Source of the DNA: Phycomyces nitens
Taxonomy: Eukaryota; Mucoromycota; Mucoromycetes; Mucorales; Phycomycetaceae
Assembly (NCBI GenBank): GCA_022702545.1
Contig: JAHRBC010000002.1
Coordinates: forward strand, 8,742,001 to 8,806,000
Length of the DNA stretch: 64,000 nucleotides
Reading direction: 5' to 3'
Part shown: positions 55,574 through 64,000 of the stretch, piece by piece
How the letters are laid out: each line of letters opens with the position of its first letter
Numbering within the stretch: position 1 is the first letter of the stretch
Program-made: the position numbers and the translations under genes
Notes under the pieces: generated by a model
What the model saw: only the letters and a program-made list of their open reading frames with translations
What the model was told of the DNA's origin: nothing
Database searches by the model: none

Positions 55574-55815
55574 AGTTTATATTATTTGATTGTGAGATAA
55601 AAAAGGAAACAAGTGCTACATATTTTTATTTGCTGTCATTTTATAGACAAGAAAAAGGCTATTGTTCTTTGATCCTTTGCCCAAACCAATAGGATGCATC
55701 AAAATTATACTTTTTATTTTTAAAAAAAATAATGTCTGAGATGAAAAAAAGCTCTATGTTTCTAGTACCCATCTGCACCATTTATACTAGGTGAAATCGA
55801 GGGGTTTTTCCAGTG

Positions 55816-55941
55816 GGCTCCTATTCAAAAATGAACGGATGGCATGCTTACAAGCTTTGGAATTGGCGGAGGAAGGATTGGAGAGGGACAACCAGATGGG
55901 ATTAGCTTGGAGCTTAAACCATTGGTGCGCAGGGTTGGTGA
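55816..55941 (-). repeat. 126-bp antisense fragment of the LINE ORF2
   Basis: The minus strand encodes TNPAHQWFKLQANPIWLSLS and KACKHAIRSFLNRS, matching LINE positions about 40262-40387 with few differences. It is wedged between the right end of E4 and the left end of C2. No other piece of that LINE copy is in the window. Confidence 0.85.
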
Positions 55942-56384
55942 CACTACGGCAGAAAAAACGGTAGCTAACTACCGTTTTGGTAGCATTACTACCGTTTTTT
56001 CCCACCAAAAAAAACGGTAGTAAAGACTCTGTATAAGGCGATTTCGGTAGCTGTTACCGTTTTTTTAGTGCGAAAAAAAGGGTAGTTATGAGGCAGGAAT
56101 AGGTACAGCTACCGTTTTTTTATGCAACCAAAATCGTTTCTTTATATACTATAGCCTCTCTTTTATATTACTTTATATACTAGCACCCATTCTTTTTTTA
56201 CTGCCATTTATTTGAAATAATGGTTTATTTTTTATTATAATTTCGATTTATTTCAAATAATATTAAAATATATATAATAATAATATAGAAACACCAAAAG
56301 CAAATACTATTTAATATTATAAAACGTATATGGTACAAACCTTTTACTCAATCTATACACGATGCCAACAACATGTTGTTATGA

Positions 56385-56850
56385 CTTGGATGGCCTTTGG
56401 TCTTCACTGATTGCTATAAAAATATTATGGTCAGAGAATGAAGCAATCAAATAAACCGAGCTTATTATTTTGGATAGCATACCAGTATACGTTGTGCTTG
56501 TCAATCGGCGTGCCAAGTATCTTGTTATAGATCACTGTCATGACTTGGATAGCACCTTTGGTCTTCATCGATTGCTATAAAAATATTGTGGTCAGAGAAT
56601 GAAGCAATCACATAAACCGAATATATTGTTTTGGGTAGCATACCAGTATATATTGTGCTTGTTAATCAGCGTGCCGAGCATCTTGTTGTGAATCACTGTC
56701 ATGACTTGGAAGGCCTTTGGTCTTCATCAATTGCTATAAAGATATTGTGGTCAGAGAATGAAGCGATCAAATAAACCAAGCATATTGTTTTGGATAGCAT
56801 ACCAGTATATATTGTGCTTGTTAATCGGTATACCAAGCATCTCTTGAATT
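56385..56850. repeat. Tandem repeat, unit about 160 bp (C2 copy)
   Basis: Units start at GAATGAAGC, positions 56436, 56597 and 56756 (161 and 159 bp apart). Each contains CATGACTTGGA, TTTGGTCTTCA and TAGCATACCAGTATA. Confidence 0.85.
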
Positions 56851-58148
56851 AATGCCACTATATGAAACGTACAGATGTAAATACTAGATGCAGTAGAAGG
56901 AGAATAGAGAATGCGCAATATGATTAATTAAAGAGTGTAAACATATTATAATATTCTTACCATAGAAAATATATTGCTGTAAAGTCAGCTCATAAGATTT
57001 AAAACTAATTCGAATATAATGGTAGTTGGCAGAATGAGTACATCATTAAGAAAACAATATGCATATTCTACAGAGATTCCCAGGTGGGGAGGTGGGGAAC
57101 GACAAACTTTAGTGTAATATAGCTGTAAAAAATTTTCACCTTTTTTTAGTGTCTGAAAAATTATGAGATGAGTGTTTCATTCCTTGATTAAAGATAGCAG
57201 AGCTGAAGATGTGGTATACAAGATTCCAATCGGATGTTTATGCCATTGACAACCTTACATAAGGGAGGGTCATTTAGTTTTACTTCAAAAAAGTAGAGCA
57301 AAGCAAAGAAAAGAAATACAAACTAACCTCGGCATAATACAGCTATAAAAAAATTTCATTTTTTTTGGTGTTTGAAAAAGGGCGAGATGTGTGTTTCATT
57401 CCTAGATTAAAAACAGCAGAGCTGAAGATGTGGTATACAAGATGCCAATCGGGCATTTATTAAGGTGGCAATCTTACGTGATGGAGAGTTATTCAATTTT
57501 ATTTCAAAGGAGAGGACCAAAGCAAAGATAAAACAGCTAAAGGAAAAGAGGAAAAGAAAAAGTGCGTTAAAACATATACTAAAAATATGAGAGAACCAAT
57601 AAGAGCAGCCTAAAGAATATTAAAGACTTAGTCTGTTTCTCTTAGATGAAGGCTCATTGCTCATTCCTAGTGGTGTAAACCTATATCAAACAGTAGAAAT
57701 ATTATATTAATATTAAATTGAGAATAGATGAGCAACAAGAAAGCTCTAACTTATAGTACATCTGTCATGATTGGGGATTCAGCCTCGTCATCCGTTTGAA
57801 ATACCTCATCTTCCGAAAGAAAAGAACTGCTTGCTCTTTCCTGCTATAACATAATAAAAATATTGTATTAATTATAATATATATTCAAATGTTTGTTAAT
57901 TAATAAACTTGCCTGGCTGTTCTCTGCTATTTTTCTCTTACAAGTCTGGTTTGCACTCTTAAAGGTGTCTTGAAGAAGATTCTTGGCACACCACATTATT
58001 TTGCACTTGTAAATGTGGAGTGCTATTGTCCTAGCTGTGCCTCACTGGCCACAATCATTGATGACAGGTACGTTGATTTTGTCATCATTGACCAAGAAGT
58101 GTCTTTGCTGCTGTTGCTATTATTAGTCAAATAATCTCTTACCTACCC

Positions 58149-59026
58149 ATGGAAAAAGTAATTAGAGTATACTCCAAGCTTATCACATCAAACTTGAAGG
58201 GCGGTAGAAATGCCAGTTTGCTTGTTGAGCGCTTTGCTGTTCATAGCTTTGTCAGTTCAGCAAACAGCTCTCAGAATTATCCTAGTACAAGTCAGCCATC
58301 CACATATAATGAAGCAAGTTTCTTAGATCTTCCAGATGGTGTAAGTGCTGCCCAGCTATGGGAGCCATTCAACTGACATGCCAGTTTGAATGATGATGAC
58401 TTGGAAGGTGTCAGCAGCCCTGTTGTCAAGAATACTTTGGCAAAGTACTATGTGCGAAACAGTGGTATGGACAGTATTGAACTTGATGACCCGACGATTG
58501 TTGTTGCTTCTCGTCTTTGGAAAAATTCAACCGTACATTCTTCATGTATGTACCGAAGAATAAAAAACGAGACCAGACGTGGCAATCATCATGTGATGTT
58601 CACCTGTCCATACAGAAAGTGAGTATTGGTATTAGTCAAAATACAAAATAGAGATCACTCGCATTTTTTATATTTTTATCTAGCCGTCGCAATATAACTA
58701 TTCAAAGCTGGTTTGTTGGCACTGTGGAATTTTATTTTGAGCATAAAGAGGTTGATGGCACACCGCACTTTCTGGCATTCGTTGAAGTGATGAAAGAGCA
58801 TGGTACAGCAGCCCATGACTCATCTGTGCCAATTGTAATACGGCAGTCACACAGCTTAACTGGACAAACAACCCAGCCAAAATATGCTGTTAATGTGGAT
58901 GACATTCAGCATCAAGTTGGGCTCATCCAGTACCCTCCGAGTAGTAATCAGTTCTTTATCATTGCACCATATTATGTGTTTAATGACAATCTGCGTGTGA
59001 CCATGGGGAACCTTGCCACTTTATAA
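58149..59026 (+). pseudogene. Broken gene in C2, counterpart of 4803-5680
   Basis: Exons 58149-58618 and 58684-59026 are separated by a GT-AG intron. TGA at 58374-58376 is in the same place as in C1, so the stop predates the duplication. A handful of amino-acid differences from C1 are scattered through both exons. Same C-terminal pattern (EFYFEHKEV, QVGLIQYPP). An intron that still fits, together with a shared stop, leaves open a short functional C-terminal protein. Confidence 0.5.
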
Positions 59027-59266
59027 AAATTTTCTTTTTCTTTTTTCTTTCCTTATAAATATCAATACCAAATAAAATAAAATAAAATGGCTAATAATGT
59101 CAAAAACAAAAAAATTGTTTCAAAAAAACGGTAGCATAACTACCGTTTTGTTCACACAGGCGAAAAATTATTTTTCTCAAAAATGCGCAACATCTTTAAC
59201 ACCAAATAAAATGCTCATTTCAATAAACAAGGTTGCCTAAAAACTTACGAGCCCTTTCTATGGTAC

Positions 59267-59540
59267 TGAAATGATTGCGTTCGTTTCAGTCTTATTTTCT
59301 TATTTACTGCTTTGGTTCCACTACTTAAATTTGAGTGTAACCGTTCCCTTACAATAAGGGCCTTCTATTGTTTTATCACTTTCTCTTTCCCTTCCAAATT
59401 TCTTAACTATTATCCATATCATTCCATTAACCAACGATCGTCGTTTCGGTACGATTTTGTTTCCATTATCTTTATAACCTATATCTAACATCTTCTCTAG
59501 TTGGTTTTTATTTAATAAATTAAGCTTGCAACACGTAACA
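59267..59540. repeat. Small solo LTR, 274 bp, inside C2
   Basis: It begins TGAAATGATTGCG and ends CACGTAACA, with a 4-bp target duplication GTAC (59263-59266, 59541-59544). The uninterrupted site TATGGTACTACAACT is present in C1 near 5915. No relative of this LTR is seen elsewhere in the window. Confidence 0.75.
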
Positions 59541-60199
59541 GTACTACAACTACCTCATTGCCTGATGAAAAGACATTCCATGCAACTTTTATGATTCGGG
59601 ATCAATGACATTACCTATCAACCACAATCTGCGGAGATAAAGTGCTCTAATAAATATTAATGTCATATAAAATAAAATAAAATGGCTAATAATATCAAAA
59701 ACAAAAAATTGGTTTCAAAAAAACGGTAGTTATGCTACCGTTTTGTTCACACAGGCGAAAAATTATTTTTCTCAAAAATGCGCAACATCGTTAACACCAA
59801 ATAAAATGCTCATTTCAATAAATAACGTTGCCTAAAAACTTACGAGCCCTTTCTATGGTACTACAACTACCTCATTGCCTGATGAAAAGACATTCCATGC
59901 AACTTTTATGAATCAGCATCGATGACATTACCTTTCAACCACAATCTGCGGAGATAACACTGGGAAATCGGTGGGCTGTTCTACTGTGCACAGTTAACTG
60001 AGAACGTGGAGAAAGCTGAAGCAATTTTGCAACTCAACATGTTTTTTTGTGATCACCTTGAAAATATTATTTTCTTGTATTTAATTGGCTCGAATATAAA
60101 GAACAGGAGATAATATTTTTACACTCTTATAAAACCATAGCAAATAAAGCATATGTAACACTTGTTTCCTTTTTGTTTAAACTTCAATACACAAATACC

Positions 60200-60593
60200 A
60201 TGTCTTCTACTTCCGATGTCTACAATGAGAAGTGCTTTTGCCCTAGATGCAGTACAAGCAAGAATGGTTACAGTCTTGTCCAGAAACTGACTGCTCAACG
60301 TTATGCAAAGAGAGCAAGATTAGAGCGTCTTGAAGATTGTGAAAGGGGCAAGTTACTTTTGTAAACACTCTATGAATTGTATCATAATATATTTTACTAG
60401 AAATCTCCACCCAATGCAATATGATAGATGTTGATTTTGAACGTAAGGATTATTTATTGGCATAGCAACAGAAACTAAATAACTACTATATTCTATATTT
60501 GGCTACCTTGTTCCATAAAGTTGGGTCCTCAGATGTACTTGGTGATCAGGAGAACTCGCTGTTTTTTGGAAGCCGATCCTTTTGCCGATTATA
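60200..60593 (+). pseudogene. E5 transposase 5' exons, truncated
   Basis: ATG at 60200 opens an exon with CFCPRC and QRYAKRAR, the zinc cluster and basic segment of the family. A 42-nt exon 2 (60401-60442) follows with proper AG and GT borders. The acceptor of exon 3 has lost its AG (ATATTTGGCT where others have ATATTTGTAG). The catalytic exon is absent because C3 enters at 60594. Confidence 0.65.
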
Positions 60594-60960
60594 CACTATG
60601 GCAAAAGGAGTGGGAACAGCTACCGAAACGGTAACATAACTGCCATTTTTTATGATTTTAGAGTGCTTTCTCTCTGCAGATTGTGGTTGAAAGGTAATGT
60701 CATTGATGCCAATTCATAAAAGTCACATGGAATCTCTTTTCATCTGATAATGAGGTAGTTGTAGTACCATAGAAAGGGCCTGTAAATTTTTAGGCAACCT
60801 TGTTTATTGAAATGAGCATTTTATTTGGTGTTAAAGATGTTGCGCATTCTTGAGAAAAATAATTTTTTGGCTGTGTGAACAAAACGGTAGCATAACTACT
60901 GTTTTTTTGAAACCAATTTTTTGTTTTTGACATTATTAGCCATTTTATTTTATTTGGTGT
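60594..60960. mobile_element. C3: fragment of a CACTACGG-type element, inverse orientation
   Basis: It begins CACTATGGCAAAAGG and proceeds through the inverse complement of the C1/C2 right subterminal region (AACGGTAAC, GATTGTGGTTGAAAGGTAATG, AACGGTAGCATAACTAC). The match ends near TTATTTGGTG. The other end was not found. Confidence 0.6.
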
Positions 60961-61639
60961 CCATATAATAATATAAAGAAGTATAGAGAGAGCATTATAA
61001 AGAAAGAATTATAAAATAAAGAGGCTACTCATGGTGACGCGTCAATTATTTTTGAATATGTAGTACAGTGCAATAAAATAGAATTATTTCCGTCTGGTAG
61101 GTATTGATTGAGTCGTTGATGTTGGACGTCATCTACATTAACAACTGCAAATATTGGTTGTAGTATATAGCCCATTGTACAAAGTGCGGGCTGCTACTTT
61201 ATTTCTGCTACATACAAGTCATCGTTTGTAATGTCAAGCTCCTTCATGAGTTTTTTCTAAAGTAACAAAATATTGACTAAAGTCTTAATCTCTATACTAA
61301 AAGTAGAGATGAATAATACTAATGAGCTGGTTTTCATTAGTTATATTGTGATTGCTAGGTAAGCATGTACAAATAGCAAGTGATTCTTATTTTGTGTTTT
61401 TACTAATACTATATTTATTTTCTACAAGGACAAGGGGGTGTTGGGTGGTGATTGTTGGTGCTAATATCGCCGTTTGGGTATATAAATGAAGAATGCAAAG
61501 TTGAATCCATCCAATGATGGACATTAACAATGACAGTGGAAACATCAACCTCCATAGCATTCAAATAAGTATGCCACAGGTAATAACTAAACAGAACTTC
61601 ATTTATACTATTATTATGCCGTGTATAACATTACTATTT

Positions 61640-61935
61640 AAATAGACAAATTGACTGAAAAGCTTACACAGTTGGTCACCACTTCTCCCATTGAAAATAT
61701 CACAAAAACGAGCTTTAATATATATATGTGGTTGCAAAAGGTTAATATTAGGATAGATCTTAATTATTATATTGATATAGTTGCGGATTTCAGAGTATCT
61801 AATGAGCTTATCCAGTTTACTTATAATTCTCTCTATGAATTGAGTGGAGCAGCTTTGTAATGGGCCTCGGCGATTTATTATATGAAAAAAGGTGTATCAG
61901 GTAATTTTGAATAGTTTAAAAGAGACCGAGATATA
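61640..61935 (+). pseudogene. Decayed retrotransposon gag fragment
   Basis: The reading frame 61651-61860 and its continuation past TAA give the gag-like order WLQKVNIRIDL, YELSGAAL, WASA and FKRD, as in retrotransposon gag domains. Two stops interrupt it. The surroundings (60960-61640) are AT-rich with nothing recognisable. Confidence 0.45.
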
Positions 61936-62149
61936 GCCTTGCTATAAACTTGTTGGGAAAGTAAGTTGCGCAGATTCTCAAAGTGTATCTTATGGAAAAG
62001 GTAATAATCGATTGTAACAACAATAAAATACTATACTATGATTTAACTTGTGTTTTTATTTTATCTGGCAACGCAAAAGTTATATTAAGATACAAGGGCC
62101 ATTCCTTTGTTCACAATCTAAAGGATATGGTTATTATCCATGCTTGGCA

Positions 62150-62330
62150 AGTATCAGACAGCAAGCTATTTTATTAATATTTTCACCAAAAACATTTGCA
62201 GTCAAATGAAGATTGATCAACCCAAAGGAATATTCAAAAGTCAATAGTTTGTTAAAGTGTTTGGTTTGTATATATTTTTCATTTATTATAAATAGATATT
62301 TGGTATAAAAAGGGATCAATTGGACAAATA
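62150..62330 (-). pseudogene. Possible decayed reverse transcriptase fragment
   Basis: The minus strand contains EKYIQTKHF ... TFEYSFGLINLHLT, which resembles the RT segment around (M/L)PFGLTNAP. The similarity is weak and short. Regions 61935-62150 and 62330-62760 show nothing I can name. Confidence 0.25.
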
Positions 62331-62879
62331 CCTTGATTAGCTTGGTAAGTTAGTAATTGATACAAGTGGTGGTCTCAAAGAAAAGAGTAAACTTCATTTA
62401 CATAATACGCTTTATCAATAAGATCAAAAAATACGGCACAAGAAAACCCATAGAGAATAACCTTTGTTTATGTTAATATTTTTCTCAAACCATGCTTTGA
62501 CTATGAATTGCGGCATCAACTAAAAGCATGGTCTTATATTATCAAACACTATTTAATTGACAAGAACACTATCATATGGCCATAAAATAATATAATGGTC
62601 TGTCACAGAATCAATATAAATATTATAGAATGCTGTGCACCAAGTCTTGGAAAAGGCTTTACAATCAATAATCAGGCTCATAAATAAATAATAGAGAATA
62701 ATAAAGTAAGTTGACTCTAATATATGTTTTGAATACACATTATAGTTAATACAATATTATTTATTACAATATAGCAGCAAAGTCTAAGTCGTTCTTTTCT
62801 TTTTTGCTCTTTTTCCTTTCCCTCGTTTCCTATATCCGGGCCCATTTTTTCTTTCTTTTTTACACATCTTTACACTAAA

Positions 62880-64000
62880 AAATTGGCGGCTTCTTTATAA
62901 ACATGCGCTCATTCCAATACATCCTGCTTGAATTGCTCATCCAAACAATCTGTGGTCAGTTGAATGTGCCTTTAGCATCTCGCAAATTATCCTGACTCTC
63001 TTTTTTATTTTATAGACCTCCTCAACTCACACAGCTTATTATATGGTTCTATCATCAATATTGGGCTAAAAAAATCTTTTTGTGTCAAACAATTTTCTAT
63101 TCTAACGTTGCTTATTTTATTGTAGATCACACCACCATTCACCCCATCTACCTCTTCCTTCATGTACGATTGGAATCATAATGATAATATCTTTTCTTAG
63201 TCTTTATATTTTTTATAATATTATTCTGATCCTCTCTTTTTCTCTTATAGCCCTCCGCCACTCACACGGTCTATTATATGGGTATCGTCATCAGTGTCAT
63301 GGTAAAAAAGAACCTTTTGGTGTCAAACCTTTTTTTGTCCAACGTTGTTTATTCTACTTGGGTCACCCCCATCACACCCTGTCCATCTCTTCCATCATCT
63401 ACAACTGGTTATCATAATGATAATGCCGTTTCTTGGTCTATACTTTTCTATAATATTATTCTTATTCTCTCTTTTTATTTTATAGATATATTCCGCTCAC
63501 ACGTCTATTATATGGTATGGTCATCAGTGGCATGGTAAAAAATCGTGTCAAATAATTTTCCCCTTTAACGTTTCTTATTCTACTATAGACTGCCACCATC
63601 AATCACCCCATCTGGCTCCTCCATTATCTACAACTGTTATCATAATGGTAATACTGTCTCTTAGTATTTATGCTTTCCATAACACTATTCTGATTCTCTC
63701 TTTTTAACTTATAGACCTCCTCTACTCAAATGATCTATTATATGGTATTGTCATTGGTGGCTTGGTAAAAATATTTTCGTGTCAAACTATTTTATCCTTT
63801 AACGTTTCTTATTCTACTATAGACCGCCGCCATCACTGTCCACCCCATCTGGCCCCTTCATCATCTACGACTGGTTATCATAATGGTAATGCCTTTTCTT
63901 GGTTTTTATCTCTTTCCATAATATTATTCTGGCTATTTACTAATATTGTTCTATACTCTTAATAAGAATCTATTGTTGGTCATCACGTAACATCCCTCTA
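62880..64000 (+). CDS. E5 micro-exon array with four A-B exon pairs, runs off the window
   Basis: Exon A copies start at about 63016, 63251, 63487 and 63713 (period 226-236 bp); exon B copies at about 63126, 63364, 63589 and 63823. A exons share CACAC ... CTATTATATGG ... CATCA, B exons share ACCCCATCT ... ATCTAC ... ATCATAATG. Later units keep GT-AG borders (for example B3 and B4 end ATG before GTAAT). In the first units several signals are mutated (GG-CT after A1, TG-AT after B1, lost AG before B2). A C exon begins at about 63967. Probably partly degenerate; product and function unknown. Confidence 0.45.

Larger units (their letters stand above)
42621..55815 (-). mobile_element. E4: CACTA-like element, interrupted by E3
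   Basis: The left end is CACTGCAAAAGAGG at 42621 and the right end TTTTTCCAGTG finishes at 55815. It carries all three genes in inverse orientation to E2: micro-exon gene (-, 43142-43877), accessory gene (+, 51146-52333) and transposase (-, 52459-55573). E3 sits between the first two. No target duplication is seen: the left flank is LTR-f (TCC) and the right flank is a LINE fragment (GGC). One flank was therefore lost or rearranged after insertion. Region 42621-43141 is the AT-rich subterminal end with no gene seen. Confidence 0.82.
55942..59957. mobile_element. C2: element with CACTACGG terminus, near-duplicate of C1
   Basis: The left end CACTACGGCAG at 55942 is followed by palindromic ACGGTAG/CTACCGT units (to about 56120). 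Then come 160-bp tandem repeats, an AT-rich interior without genes (56850-58000), the minus-strand coding scrap and plus-strand broken gene seen in C1, and a subterminal region present twice (about 59100-59655 and 59656-59957). It carries a solo LTR at 59267. Its right end is cut by E5 after GGAGATAA. It matches C1 closely from about 56617 on. Confidence 0.7.
59958..64000 (+). mobile_element. E5: decayed CACTA-like element, right end outside window
   Basis: It starts CACTGGGAAATCGG at 59958, inside C2. It holds transposase exon 1 and 2 remnants, is interrupted by C3 at 60594, then by decayed retroelement DNA. From 62760 a plus-strand micro-exon array runs to the window edge. No accessory gene is seen. 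Assigning the array to E5 rests on matching orientation and order, so it is less certain than the left end. Confidence 0.5.

Noticed and set aside
61020..61640. Possible gene between C3 and the gag fragment
   Set aside because: Only short frames and no splice-consistent structure; left as unassigned AT-rich DNA.

Overview
The window looks like a heterochromatin-like stretch of an early-diverging filamentous fungus, probably Mucoromycota. That placement is inference. It rests on AT-rich DNA, introns of about 55-75 bp with GT-AG borders, a Ty3-type chromovirus, non-LTR elements, and CACTA/Plavaka-like transposases. I found no host protein-coding gene. The only host gene I can support is one tRNA-Val(AAC) at 31646-31719. 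Almost everything else is transposable elements inserted into one another.

Layout. 1-3249: E1, a CACTA-like (CMC/Plavaka-type) element running off the left edge. 3250-6090: C1, an element with CACTACGG ends. 6091-6779: remnant of another CACTA-like element. 6780-8027: old LTR remnant plus solo LTR-g. 8028-31603: an outer Ty3 element, split in its reverse transcriptase by E2 (10922-29189, 3-bp duplication TAT). E2 in turn carries, inside one of its introns, a tandem chromovirus (14601-26581; LTR-body-LTR-body-LTR, duplication ATTGC). 31646-42620: the tRNA gene, then solo LTRs stacked on its 5' side, interrupted by a 5.3-kb LINE (35882-41149). 42621-55815: E4, itself interrupted by E3 (44121-50937, duplication ATA). 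55816-55941: LINE scrap. 55942-59957: C2, near-duplicate of C1. 59958-64000: E5, broken by C3, with decayed retroelement scraps and a micro-exon array running off the right edge.

The central finding is that the CACTA-like elements carry three genes. One is a four-exon transposase. The second is a convergent four-exon accessory protein gene whose last three exons are exactly 306, 186 and 162 nt in all three copies. The third, transcribed divergently from the accessory gene, is built of micro-exons (40-74 nt) and encodes a small Pro/Ser-rich protein. Its exon phases are conserved between E2 and E4. In E3 and E5 one exon pair has been amplified in tandem to two and four units. I recognise no known family for the accessory or micro-exon products.

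Insertion order can be read from the nesting: old LTR, LTR-g, outer Ty3, E2, then the tandem chromovirus, whose two bodies are practically identical. Several copies look intact (E2 transposase, E4 transposase, both chromovirus ORFs). Others carry nonsense or frameshift changes noted in their entries.
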